Shown here: positions 26,741-35,059 of the stretch, in pieces
Layout of the letters: every line of letters begins with the position of its first letter
Position numbering within the stretch: position 1 is the first letter of the stretch
Translations under genes and position numbers: made by a program
The notes under the pieces: model-generated
What the model saw: only the letters and a program-made list of their open reading frames with translations
Databases searched by the model: none
What the model was told of the DNA's origin: nothing
Origin: Bacillota bacterium
Lineage (GTDB): Bacteria; Bacillota; Clostridia; Lachnospirales; Lachnospiraceae
Direction: 5' to 3'
DNA length: 64,000 nucleotides
NCBI GenBank assembly: GCA_023391695.1
Contig: JAEWAK010000027.1
Coordinates: 310,001 to 374,000, forward strand

Positions 26741-26767
26741 AATATTGCAGCCAGATAGGAGACACAA

Positions 26768-27409
26768 ATGAAATACACCACAGTAATATTTGATTTAGAC
26801 GGTACACTTTTAAATACTCTGGAAGATTTGACAGACAGTGTTAATTATGCATTAAAACTTTCCGGCTATCCCTTACGGACCATAGATGAAATCCGGCAGT
26901 TTGTCGGCAATGGCGTTAAAGTTCTAATGAACCTTGCTGTTCCAAAAGGGACCTCACCGGAAGCTTCCGCAAAATGCCTGGAAATCTATCGGAAGCATTA
27001 CTCCGAAAATATGCGGAATAAAACCCGCCCTTACGATGGGATATACGATTTGTTAAAAAATTTAAAGGACAAAGGGGTCAAGATGGCAATCGTTTCCAAC
27101 AAATACGATTCCGCCGTAAAAGCCCTCTGTAAAGATTACTATCAGGAATTTATCCCGGTTGCAATCGGCGAATCCCAGGGAGTTGCCAAGAAACCCGCTC
27201 CGGACAGTGTATATGCAGCCCTGGCTGAATTAGGTTCGGCCAAAGAAGATTCTATCTATGTTGGGGATTCAGACGTAGATGTGCATACCGCCCACAATGC
27301 CGGTTTAAAATGCGTAGGGGTAACCTGGGGTTTTCGAAACCGTGAAATTCTAAAAGCGGAAGGTGCCGATTATATCATTGACAAACCGGAGGAATTACTG
27401 GAATTATAA
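26768..27409 (+). CDS. HAD-family phosphatase, phosphoglycolate phosphatase-like
   Basis: This 213-residue cytosolic phosphatase is of the haloacid dehalogenase superfamily, subclass I. Motif I is FDLDGTLLNTLEDL (about 8-21, nucleophile and acid aspartates) and motif II is MAIVSNKYD (about 110). The motif III lysine is in VAKKPAPDS (about 145), and motif IV is YVGDSDVDVHTAHNAG (about 168-183). The cap domain sits between motifs I and II. Closest in style to Gph phosphoglycolate phosphatases, though PpaX-like pyrophosphatases look similar, so the substrate is uncertain. GGAGA precedes the ATG. The gene is monocistronic, with a consensus promoter 200 bp upstream. Confidence 0.9.
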   Translation: MKYTTVIFDLDGTLLNTLEDLTDSVNYALKLSGYPLRTIDEIRQFVGNGVKVLMNLAVPKGTSPEASAKCLEIYRKHYSENMRNKTRPYDGIYDLLKNLKDKGVKMAIVSNKYDSAVKALCKDYYQEFIPVAIGESQGVAKKPAPDSVYAALAELGSAKEDSIYVGDSDVDVHTAHNAGLKCVGVTWGFRNREILKAEGADYIIDKPEELLEL

Positions 27410-27511
27410 CTATTATGCCCGCGTTAAACTCATTTTTTATGACTTCCTCTCCGCTCCATTCATAGAAAACCATCTCGTGTAATCCACGGCTGAATCGTAA
27501 CCTGGATTTAT

Positions 27512-27543
27512 AAAATAACCGGCAGTTTTACCGGTATTTTTCC
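27512..27543 (+). terminator. Terminator between the HAD phosphatase and flavoprotein genes
   Basis: AATAACCGG and CCGGTATT pair around AGTTTTA, followed by TTTT. It sits between convergent genes. Confidence 0.6.
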
Positions 27544-27567
27544 GGTATAAAGAAATTCTCTTTTAAT

Positions 27568-28359
27568 TTATATAAAAAACTTTGCCGCAATGCTGCCTAA
27601 AAACCTGGCAAGTCTACTTTTAACAGGGGCAGCCTTATGTTCAATATAATAAACACACTCCGGCTTCAGCCATCCTTTTTTCTTCCAGAATTCATAATCA
27701 TATTTATTATCCTGATGCATTTCCTTCTGCCAATATTTTTGCTGTACCTTAAATATCAGATAGGAATAAAAGGAAGGTTGGAAAGAATTATTTTTAATTA
27801 TGGATTTTATTAAATCCTCGGCCAGCTTTCCAGCCATATCGCCATAACTTTTCTCTGTTTCGCCGTTTTTCATATAAGCTCCCATACGGAAATTCTTTTG
27901 TGCCGCAATTCGGAATCCCCATGCACTTAATGCATTTTTCATGGTCCTTAAGGCATGATTGGTTGCGCCTCCGCCCGAAGTGGTTAAAACCAGTGCGGAC
28001 TTTCCCATAAAGGCAGGCCGATGGCAATAAAAGGCCATCCGGTCAATCCAGTTTTTCATAATGCCGTTAATATCTTCCACATATACCGGACTTCCCAGAA
28101 TAATTCCATCCGCCGCCATAAGTTTCGTCCTGACATCGGTTAAATCATCTCGAAGAGGGCACTTTTCCTCTCCCCTGTCAAAGCAGGCACGGCAGCCCAG
28201 ACAGGCAGAAATATTATTATCAGCAATAGAAAGATATTCGATATCTATATCAAGCTTTTTCTCTTTGGCTGATTTTGTTAAATTATGTTCAATCAGCCTG
28301 ATGATATGCTCCGTGTTACCGTTTTTTCTGTAACTGCTGTTTATTTCAAGTATTTTCAT
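27568..28359 (-). CDS. Iron-sulfur flavoprotein / NADPH-dependent FMN reductase family
   Basis: The 263-residue protein has a flavodoxin-like fold: an N-terminal INSSYRKNGNTEHI phosphate loop (about 6-19) and the FMN loop ILGSPVYVEDINGIMKNWID (about 86-105). A compact cysteine motif, CLGCRACFDRGEEKC (about 53-67), matches the [4Fe-4S] site of the Isf family. ATTSGGGATNH-like residues (TTSGGGATN, about 126) complete the flavin site. The C-terminal 70 residues are basic and aromatic and extend beyond the usual fold. It probably passes electrons between a small carrier and an acceptor. The partner is unknown, and the gene stands alone. Confidence 0.88.
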   Translation of the reverse strand: MKILEINSSYRKNGNTEHIIRLIEHNLTKSAKEKKLDIDIEYLSIADNNISACLGCRACFDRGEEKCPLRDDLTDVRTKLMAADGIILGSPVYVEDINGIMKNWIDRMAFYCHRPAFMGKSALVLTTSGGGATNHALRTMKNALSAWGFRIAAQKNFRMGAYMKNGETEKSYGDMAGKLAEDLIKSIIKNNSFQPSFYSYLIFKVQQKYWQKEMHQDNKYDYEFWKKKGWLKPECVYYIEHKAAPVKSRLARFLGSIAAKFFI

Positions 28360-28547
28360 ATGGATACCTGTGAGTGCGGGCGTAGGGCCCGGCTGCCTCC
28401 TTTATAGTTTATCACGGTACATCATTACCTGGGTTTTAGTTAATTCAGGCCTGGCACAAATCATCCGGAGAATCCATCTAAATTCCAAGCGATCAGTATA
28501 TTAGTATTATACTACAGATAAATACAGGAGACTACCATATTTTGAGA

Positions 28548-28646
28548 TTATCATAAAAAGGAGCCGTTGCAAAAATATTGAACAAGTCCGTTCCCCCTTT
28601 AAACGGGCTTATTAATACCTTCTGCAGCGGCTCCTTTTTATGATAA
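28548..28646. terminator. Long bidirectional stem-loop overlapping a gene's stop codon
   Basis: A 24-bp inverted repeat with one G-U pair (arms 28548-28571 and 28623-28646, core AAAAAGGAGCCG) encloses a second 9-bp hairpin (AAGTCCGTT/AACGGGCTT). Read on the minus strand it ends CTCCTTTTTATG, so it can terminate the gene that stops inside its right arm at 28638. Confidence 0.7.
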
Positions 28647-29630
28647 ACTATTTATCCAGCTGTTCTGCCCCGGACCATAACCCTTTTCCTGGCCGATATC
28701 GTACAATTCCCCGTTTTTATATTCTATGGAGAGAGTCAGGTCGTTGCCGTCATTAAATCCGGTCTGGCCGTATTTTAATAAAAGTGAACTGTAATAACTG
28801 ACCACATCTCCCCGGTAAGCTGCCGGTATATTGGAGTTATTCCGGAATATATCTAAAATATCTTTACCGTCTTCGGTATAGAATCTGCCATTTTCATTTT
28901 TAAGTTCCCGCAGGTCATAACCGGTTTCATGCCGGATAACCCAGTATAAACTAAGTTTATCTGATTTTTCCTTTGTTATCTGGGTGGAATCCTCACTTTT
29001 TCTGACCGCTTTACTGATATGGGAATACAAATTTTTTGAATTATCCCCTTCATTTAATATCTTTTCTATTCTGCTTTTTAAAGCTTCATCAGCCACTCCC
29101 GTTACTGTTAAAGTAAAGTCATAGGGATTAATACTGAACTGGATTGAGGTATCCTGAGGTATGTATATATTGTTTTCCTGAAATAATTCATTGATCTGTT
29201 CGGTAATTGCCGTTCTGTCGTATTGTATTCTTTTATATTCTTCTTTTTCCACATAAACCGGCTCACTGCCACGCAGCACATAATCGGCCATATTGTAACT
29301 GAACAGCTGCCCGTTGTTTAACATTGACATTTCATTACGCCAGGCAATTTGCCTTTCTTCCTCCGTCATATCAGAACGGTACCAGCCTGATTTGGGATTA
29401 CAGTACTTGTCACTAATATGGGCCTTTGGATCGGAAAAACTTTTATTTCGGTTATTGATTTTCTCATAATACGTTTGCAGTATGTCTTTTGCTTTTTCTT
29501 CGGTACCGTAATAACCGTTATCCTTTTTTATTGAGGTCTTATCTGCTTGTTCTTCTTTTTGATTTGTACCGCCAGTACTGTATACTATTGTATTATTGTA
29601 TCCGGAACCGGATATCGTATTTACTGTCAT
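28638..29630 (-). CDS. Unknown protein downstream of the agr-like locus (possibly DUF4885-like)
   Basis: The protein is about 330 residues from the ATG at 29630 (MTVNTISGSG), which has GAAAGGA about 10 bases upstream. An upstream in-frame TTG at 29702, touching the previous stop, would add 24 residues. There is no signal peptide. The N-terminal 50 residues are Ser/Thr/Lys-rich and probably disordered. The rest is hydrophilic, with a KSGWYRSDMTEEERQIAWR segment (about 80-98) and a Y/S-rich C-terminus. I recall a similar layout in proteins labelled DUF4885, but without certainty. It follows the secreted protein on the same strand and may be co-transcribed. Its stop codon lies in a large terminator-like hairpin. 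Confidence 0.7.
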   Translation of the reverse strand: MTVNTISGSGYNNTIVYSTGGTNQKEEQADKTSIKKDNGYYGTEEKAKDILQTYYEKINNRNKSFSDPKAHISDKYCNPKSGWYRSDMTEEERQIAWRNEMSMLNNGQLFSYNMADYVLRGSEPVYVEKEEYKRIQYDRTAITEQINELFQENNIYIPQDTSIQFSINPYDFTLTVTGVADEALKSRIEKILNEGDNSKNLYSHISKAVRKSEDSTQITKEKSDKLSLYWVIRHETGYDLRELKNENGRFYTEDGKDILDIFRNNSNIPAAYRGDVVSYYSSLLLKYGQTGFNDGNDLTLSIEYKNGELYDIGQEKGYGPGQNSWINSLS

Positions 29631-29702
29631 GGGTGTCTTATCCTTTCTGCTTTCAACAGGATCAGGAAGGCTGTCCAGACTTCCCGGTCCTGCTTTTATC
29701 AA

Positions 29703-30593
29703 TTATGGTGTAAATAACTTATAATCCGTATTGGATATATCATACTCCCAGTTTAAGGTCAATTTCACGTTTTTCATGGTAGATGCCCCGCCGGCCGTTG
29801 CATTGTACCTAAACTGCCACTCCTGCTTTGCCGCAATGGCATTGCTCAGGCTTATACCGTAACTGCCGCTTGTAGCACTCGTTGCAAGGGCAGTAAACCA
29901 GGTTCCGGAGTTGGAAGGCATGATTTTATGTTTTACTCCACCCTGTGAAGGTGATTGGACCGCCGATGTATTAGCACTTTTTACTACTGCAAATGCCGGT
30001 ATCTGCGTACTGTTCGTTAAATTTAATTTTAATATACTGGAATCCACGCCGGCCGGAATATAAGGATTATTTCCCGGATTTGAAGCAGTCCCTGTAAAAT
30101 CAAAGGCTTTGGAACCGCTCTTTATTCTGTCATAAAAAGTATAGGATACATACATAGCCTTTGTTTCATCAACGGTTCCCCGGTTGATCCTTAAGTAAAA
30201 GGTCTGTCCGCTGCCGGTACCGTTACAGTTAATTGCCATAAACGCTAAAACAGTACCCGAATCGTGTATCTGGCTTGTCCCGTCAATTTTGGTGCCGCCA
30301 GCATTTAATAAATCTACCGACATCCCGGCTTTATCCGTACTGTAAGTAACTCTGGCATAAATCCGGTCTCCCGCATTTACCGTAAATTTATAATATGCAG
30401 CCTCCTGGTAAGGTTCAATAATAGTGGTATCAATATTTGAATTGCTCCACAATCCATGAATATAAGCATTTGCTATACTGTCATTCCCGGTAATTGCCGC
30501 TTTTGCAGGAACTGCAGGCCCCAATACTAACGCAAACAATACCAAAGTTAACAAAATACTGATTGATTTTTTTACCCTTAGTAACACTCTCAT
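29703..30593 (-). CDS. Secreted protein with PPC-like beta domain, downstream of AgrD
   Basis: The 296-residue precursor has a Sec signal peptide (basic MRVLLRVKK, hydrophobic ILLTLVLFALVLG, likely cleavage after AKA at about 32). The first mature domain (YYKFTVNAGDRIYARVTY, MSVDLLNAGGTKI, FYLRINRG) resembles the bacterial pre-peptidase C-terminal fold, which often caps secreted enzymes. A second beta-rich domain follows a Gly/Asn/Pro hinge (TASNPGNNPYIPAG). No catalytic motif or wall anchor is seen, so it is probably a free or loosely attached extracellular protein. AAGGAGG precedes the ATG. It lies about 150 bp after the AgrD-like gene on the same strand and is a candidate output of that system. 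Confidence 0.85.
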   Translation of the reverse strand: MRVLLRVKKSISILLTLVLFALVLGPAVPAKAAITGNDSIANAYIHGLWSNSNIDTTIIEPYQEAAYYKFTVNAGDRIYARVTYSTDKAGMSVDLLNAGGTKIDGTSQIHDSGTVLAFMAINCNGTGSGQTFYLRINRGTVDETKAMYVSYTFYDRIKSGSKAFDFTGTASNPGNNPYIPAGVDSSILKLNLTNSTQIPAFAVVKSANTSAVQSPSQGGVKHKIMPSNSGTWFTALATSATSGSYGISLSNAIAAKQEWQFRYNATAGGASTMKNVKLTLNWEYDISNTDYKLFTP

Positions 30594-30745
30594 AATTCCC
30601 TCCTTAATTATGCTGGTTAAAAGTTCTGTTTTGTTTCCTTATGGCACCGCCCCTTTCCGTCTGTTTTGAACCACTTTTTTACCCCAAATACTTGATTACT
30701 TTTTTATCCGGCCTGCCGGCCGGATATTCTCCTTAAACTCTGGGA

Positions 30746-30892
30746 TCAGAATTTTCTCAATTTCTTAACTGTTTCCGGAGCTTTAGGCTGATATCCAATA
30801 AAAAAGCATGCTGAATTAGCTTCTTTTTCAGCGGTTTTTAAAGCTATTTTTGATATTAACTTTAAAGGTATTTCTTTCATTTCTTTTCTCAT
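30746..30892 (-). CDS. agrD: AgrD-like cyclic autoinducer prepeptide
   Basis: This short gene encodes 48 residues. It has the three-part AgrD plan: an amphipathic basic leader (MRKEMKEIPLKLISKIALKT), a core NSACFFIG with the only cysteine at residue 29, and a charged C-terminal recognition tail (YQPKAPETVKKLRKF). In known AgrD proteins the cysteine plus the next four residues form the thiolactone ring, so the predicted peptide is built on C-F-F-I-G with one or more residues ahead. AAAGGAG precedes the ATG by seven bases. It lies between the sensor kinase gene and the secreted-protein gene. No AgrB protease, needed for processing, is in the window. Confidence 0.85.
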   Translation of the reverse strand: MRKEMKEIPLKLISKIALKTAEKEANSACFFIGYQPKAPETVKKLRKF

Positions 30893-30935
30893 ATAAAGTC
30901 TCCTTTCTTTTTATAATTACTATAATCTTCCAATT

Positions 30936-30973
30936 ACAGTTTTTCAATCATTGTAACATAATCGACAGTTTTT
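30936..30973. promoter_or_regulatory. Direct repeats upstream of agrD, possible LytTR-regulator site
   Basis: ACAGTTTTT occurs at 30936-30944 and 30965-30973, about three helical turns apart. AgrA-type LytTR regulators bind paired 9-bp ACAGTTAAG-like repeats, usually about two turns apart. The inner repeat lies about 11 bases upstream of a TATAGT on the agrD strand. Confidence 0.4.
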
Positions 30974-31016
30974 ATGTATAACTTACAGAATAATCCATTT
31001 TTGTGGATTTTCCACG

Positions 31017-32327
31017 TTATCCGTTTAATATAATATTACAGCTGAATATTCCTTTATCTGCCTCTAAAATCATATTACCGTTATATTTCTTTATAACATT
31101 TTCCACATTAACCAGGCCAATTCCATGCTCCTTCCCTTTCTGGGACACAGGTTTTCCGTTTGACCATCTGTCAATTTCCACGGTACTGTTCTTTATATGT
31201 ATAGCAATAAAATTATGATAGGTATCTATTTTCATTTCAATAAATTTAGGTATGATAACCTTATCGCATGACTCTATTGCATTATCCAGCAAATTCCCAA
31301 ATAATGTGGTAATTTCCATGGGTTTCATAAAATGCAGATCTGCTTCACCAATTTCTGCCTTAAAATCAATATTATGATACAAGGCGCATCTTTCTTTATC
31401 GTTAAGCAAAATATTTAAGATCGGATGATTGGTATACTCCTTTACTGCCAGAGGCGTCAGCAGCTGGGAGATTTCTCTGGTATAGCTTAAAGCCATTTCA
31501 TTTTCATTCATTCCATGCATTTCTTCGATCAATCTGATGTGTTTGTCAACATCATGTAAAATACGTACTGATTCATTATACTTCTCTTCCTGGGAAACAT
31601 AATACTCGTACTGGAGCGTTGACTGCTGTTCCAATAAAATTAATTTAAGTTTTAACCGGTTATTTTCTTCAATAAACTTTATAAAATATAAAAAATATAA
31701 ATCTGCAAATACGATACACCCCATATTCACAAGTAAAAGGATCCTTTCCGATTTACTTGTAACCTTGGTAATAACAGTAACGATAACCGCCAGGTTAGCC
31801 AGACTGTAAACTATGATTATGGCATGTACAAAATATTGTGCAGGTGTAAATTTAACCGGCGCGTCTTCACGCCAAAGCTTTATAATAACGGTATAATAGA
31901 AAAATAATACCACCAGTTTAGAGAATGTCATATTAAAACTGCTTCTCATTGCCGGCTGGATAGAATAAATGCCGGTTTTCCATAGTACAAATTCAAAAAT
32001 AACCACGCCTACTGTTTCGCATATTGTTAGAACCAGAATCAGCACCACGATCTCAAAAATACGGTTTGAGATTTTTTTCCCTACATTCTCGTACATTTTC
32101 GTATTTATTAAACTAAAAGCAACGATCCAGCCAATCAAGTTAACAGCTGGATGATTGAAAAGATTAATTCCTGACATAACGCAGCAGGTGAGTATTCTCA
32201 CCCCCTTATATAAAAGCCGGCTGTCGTAAATCCTATTATACCGTTCCTCTATGAACTGAAATAAGATTATAGAATTAATCAGGTTCGAAACGATCGCTCC
32301 TACGAATAACACCATATAATTCCCCAT
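31017..32327 (-). CDS. agrC: AgrC-like peptide-sensing histidine kinase
   Basis: The 436-residue membrane kinase has about six hydrophobic segments in residues 1-210, the peptide-sensing module of AgrC/ComD kinases. A coiled segment (LKLKLILLEQQ) and the phosphoacceptor histidine in RILHDVDKHIRLIE (about 260) follow. The GHKL ATPase domain shows NLLDNAIESCD (N-box, about 355) and GIGLVNVENVIKKYNG (G-box, about 410). It should autophosphorylate on binding the cyclic peptide from 30746-30892 and pass phosphate to the regulator encoded nine bases upstream at 32337. GGGAG precedes the start. The order is regulator, kinase, prepeptide. Confidence 0.93.
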   Translation of the reverse strand: MGNYMVLFVGAIVSNLINSIILFQFIEERYNRIYDSRLLYKGVRILTCCVMSGINLFNHPAVNLIGWIVAFSLINTKMYENVGKKISNRIFEIVVLILVLTICETVGVVIFEFVLWKTGIYSIQPAMRSSFNMTFSKLVVLFFYYTVIIKLWREDAPVKFTPAQYFVHAIIIVYSLANLAVIVTVITKVTSKSERILLLVNMGCIVFADLYFLYFIKFIEENNRLKLKLILLEQQSTLQYEYYVSQEEKYNESVRILHDVDKHIRLIEEMHGMNENEMALSYTREISQLLTPLAVKEYTNHPILNILLNDKERCALYHNIDFKAEIGEADLHFMKPMEITTLFGNLLDNAIESCDKVIIPKFIEMKIDTYHNFIAIHIKNSTVEIDRWSNGKPVSQKGKEHGIGLVNVENVIKKYNGNMILEADKGIFSCNIILNG

Positions 32328-32336
32328 TTCATCTCC

Positions 32337-33080
32337 CTATATATTACCCTGTATAAATTTGTTTAATTTTTTTCTGAAATCCGAAGACCTTTTTTGTGAA
32401 ACCGGAAGCTGCTCTTTATCTTCCAGATAAATATCGTAACCCTTGATTTTGGAGACAAACTTCAGGTTAACTAAATAATTCTGATGGCAGGACTCAAAAT
32501 TATATATCTGCACCTTTTGGATCAGGTTTTTCATTTTACCTGTAAAATAATATTCCTCCTCCTTTAACTTCAAACGGATTTTTCGGTTGACATATTCAAA
32601 ATAATAAATATCCTGCACATCAAAACTCTTAATTTTTGTTTCCACCCTCCCCGCTTCCGTAACACTGATTACCTCAAATTTCACAATTACCGGCTTTTCT
32701 TTCTCTTTATCAACCAAATGCAAAATTTCATCCATCTGCTCCTTCACCTTATCCATCGTGACCGGTTTTTCCAGATAAGCAAAGGCATGAACCTGGTTCA
32801 TAGCCTGCTTGCAGTACTGATGGAAGTTGGTCGTATATATGATCCTTGTGTTCCTGTTTTGGTTTCGAAGCATTTTTCCGGCCTGAATACCATTGATGCC
32901 GGTCAGTGCAATGTCTAAGAAAATAACATCATACTTTTCAGTCGATGCCAGTAATTCTTCCCCGGATCGAAATATATGTACGGCATATGATTTTTCCAAG
33001 CCTTCCATATAGTTTTTAATGATTGCTTCAAGTTTTATCCTATCCGCCTTTTCATCATCACAGATTGCCAAATAAAGCAT
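32337..33080 (-). CDS. agrA: AgrA-like LytTR response regulator
   Basis: This 247-residue regulator has a receiver domain (acidic CDDEK at about 7-11, phosphoacceptor aspartate in VIFLDIALTGINGI at about 56, conserved lysine in AYLEKPVTMD at about 101). A LytTR DNA-binding domain follows (YFEYVNRKIRLKLKE, SCHQNYLVNLKFVSKI, LPVSQKRSSDFRKKL). Phosphorylated by the kinase that follows, it would bind paired 9-bp repeats such as those at 30936-30973. GGGGGAGG precedes the ATG. It is the first gene of the regulator-kinase unit. Confidence 0.93.
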   Translation of the reverse strand: MLYLAICDDEKADRIKLEAIIKNYMEGLEKSYAVHIFRSGEELLASTEKYDVIFLDIALTGINGIQAGKMLRNQNRNTRIIYTTNFHQYCKQAMNQVHAFAYLEKPVTMDKVKEQMDEILHLVDKEKEKPVIVKFEVISVTEAGRVETKIKSFDVQDIYYFEYVNRKIRLKLKEEEYYFTGKMKNLIQKVQIYNFESCHQNYLVNLKFVSKIKGYDIYLEDKEQLPVSQKRSSDFRKKLNKFIQGNI

Positions 33081-33259
33081 ATTTTATCCTCCCCCTGAAA
33101 AACATATTTAATACTCCCCTGGTTTTAGTTCCCCTCGCCTCCCAGTATAGAATTGATTGGTTAAATATCCCTCTTAATAATTATCGGCAAATCCTCGTAT
33201 AAGATTAATTTGTTAACTGTTCGTTGCATAAATTTTACAATAAGTCAGGCTTGTATTTA

Positions 33260-34582
33260 CTAAGGCACCAGCCGGTTCCTATCCCTTGGAAAAAGAGTCG
33301 TTTCTCTTACATTATTTCTCCCCAGGAGGCACTGGGTCAGGCGTTCCAGGCCCATTCCCAGACCGCCGTGAGGAGGCATGCCATATTTGTGGATCATAAG
33401 AAAACTCTCAAACAGGCCGGTATTCATGTTACGGCGGTGCATTTTTTCGACCTGTTCCCTATAATTATGAATCCTCTGGCCTCCGGTGGTTATTTCAACC
33501 CCCCGGAACAGTAAATCAAAACTCAGGGTGTATTCCCGGTTATCCGGATCTTCCATGGCATAAAACGGTCTCTTGGCCGTGGGATAATGGGTTACAAATA
33601 CAAAGTCGCTTCCGGTCATTTCTTTGATGCTTTCGGACAGCAGACGTTCTTCTTCCGGTTCAAAATCTCCCATATCCTTGATTTCACGGTTATAGGTTTT
33701 GCAGACTAATTCCTTCGCTTCCTTAAACCGTATGGAAGGTATTTCCGCTGCATTTGGAAGCTTTACCTTTAGCAACTCGATTTCCCCGGCATAATTTTCC
33801 TTAAGGAACAGAAAAACCGCCTGCAGCAGTCTGGTTTCCATCTCCATAATCTCGGTAAAGTCATCGATAAATCCCATTTCGAAATCTATCCCTGTGTATT
33901 CATTTAAATGCCTGGAGGTATCATGTTTTTCTGCCCGGTATACGGCACCGATTTCATATACCCTTTCATAAATTCCCACCAACATCTGTTTGTAAAACTG
34001 GGGACTTTGGGCTAAATATGCTTCCTTGCCGAAATAGTCCAGTTTAAATATATTGGCACCGCCTTCTGCTCCGGCATAGACAATTTTGGGAGAATGGATT
34101 TCCGTGAAGAAATTTTCCTGGAGAAAGTTACGGGCGGCGATGCAGATCCCCTCCTGTATTTTAAAGATTGCCCGCTCTTTTTCATTGCGCAGGGTTATGG
34201 GCCTGTAATCCAGAATGGTATCCAAAGATGCGGCGATTTCCTTATTGTTGATAACCACGGGCATTTCTTCCTCCGGTGCGGTCATTACGGTAATTTCTTT
34301 TATCCGGATTTCATAGCCTTTTTGGGAACGGCTGTCTTCTGCCACATCACCGGTTAGCCGGACACAGGAATTTTCTTTTAACTCATTTATATTATAGCCC
34401 GTATATTCCTTAGTATATATACACTGTACCAGGCTGCGTCTGGTTCTTAAAATCACAAATACAAACCCGCTCATATTCCTTATTTTATAGATAAAACCAT
34501 GAAGGGAAACTGTTTTCCCAATATAATTCAATAGTTCTTCCGCTTCTATCTTTTCCTCATATTTTCCTTTAATCATTATCAT
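33260..34582 (-). CDS. aspS: Archaeal-type aspartate-tRNA(Asp/Asn) ligase
   Basis: This class IIb aminoacyl-tRNA synthetase has 440 residues, as in the short archaeal/eukaryotic-type AspRS. The bacterial enzyme is about 590 residues and carries a GAD insert. An N-terminal OB-fold (about 15-105, VSLHGFIYKIRNMSGFVFVILR) is followed by motif 2 (AVYRAEKHDTSRHLNEYTGIDFEMGF) and motif 3 (GLGMGLERLTQCLLG), ending in LFPRDRNRLVP. Such enzymes are often non-discriminating, charging both tRNA-Asp and tRNA-Asn for the amidotransferase route. A role as a second, specialised synthetase is also possible. GGAGG precedes the ATG. No T-box leader was found. Confidence 0.88.
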   Translation of the reverse strand: MIMIKGKYEEKIEAEELLNYIGKTVSLHGFIYKIRNMSGFVFVILRTRRSLVQCIYTKEYTGYNINELKENSCVRLTGDVAEDSRSQKGYEIRIKEITVMTAPEEEMPVVINNKEIAASLDTILDYRPITLRNEKERAIFKIQEGICIAARNFLQENFFTEIHSPKIVYAGAEGGANIFKLDYFGKEAYLAQSPQFYKQMLVGIYERVYEIGAVYRAEKHDTSRHLNEYTGIDFEMGFIDDFTEIMEMETRLLQAVFLFLKENYAGEIELLKVKLPNAAEIPSIRFKEAKELVCKTYNREIKDMGDFEPEEERLLSESIKEMTGSDFVFVTHYPTAKRPFYAMEDPDNREYTLSFDLLFRGVEITTGGQRIHNYREQVEKMHRRNMNTGLFESFLMIHKYGMPPHGGLGMGLERLTQCLLGRNNVRETTLFPRDRNRLVP

Positions 34583-34721
34583 AATGTATTCCTCCTGCCG
34601 TTCATTTAATTTAAGTCTTTCCTAATAAATGCTTATAAATGAATGAAAGTCAGGATCCATTCCAACATAATCTGTATGCTGCATATTATCACGCCCCTTT
34701 GTTAAAACTCATGGAATTTTT

Positions 34722-34775
34722 ATAAAAAAACCGCACAGATATAATAAATTAAATTATTATACCAATGCGGTTTTA
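34722..34775. terminator. Bidirectional terminator after the ATP-grasp genes
   Basis: AAAACCGCA and TGCGGTTTT bracket a mostly AT sequence. On the minus strand the stem is followed by a T7 run. It ends the ATP-grasp transcript upstream of the AspRS gene. Confidence 0.7.
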
Positions 34776-34837
34776 TTCGTAAATTATGGATTAAAATGAA
34801 CCGAATATTTTCCACCAGCACAGGTACAAGCCTTTTA

Positions 34838-34874
34838 GCGCTTATACCTATGGAGGTTCCACAGCTATAAGCGC
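34838..34874. repeat. Isolated strong hairpin in the 34.6-35.06 kb gap
   Basis: GCGCTTATA, CT and TGGA pair with TCCA, AG and TATAAGCGC with two internal mismatches and a GGT loop. There is no U-tract. It could be an RNA element or a protein site. The remainder of this 477-bp gap shows no gene. Confidence 0.5.
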
Positions 34875-35059
34875 GAAATATCGTCGTCCCTGTTAAGTTG
34901 ACAGATAAATAACTGATTCATAATAATTGCTCCCTTATTAAACTTTATAAAACTAATCAAATAAGCCTGACTTCCGCCGACCAGACGTAAGACCTTCCCG
35001 GCAGGTGAAATAAGTTTATTGCCACTTATAATTTTTCATATATTAGCATGTAATTCCGG

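Noticed and set aside
26410..26767. Tetrahydrofolate riboswitch before fhs
   Set aside because: No matching conserved core was seen on the minus strand. The notable structures belong to the plus-strand phosphatase leader.
34583..34790. T-box leader before the AspRS gene
   Set aside because: A hairpin is present, but there is no AGGGTGGNACCGCG element. The hairpin is better explained as the terminator of the ATP-grasp genes.
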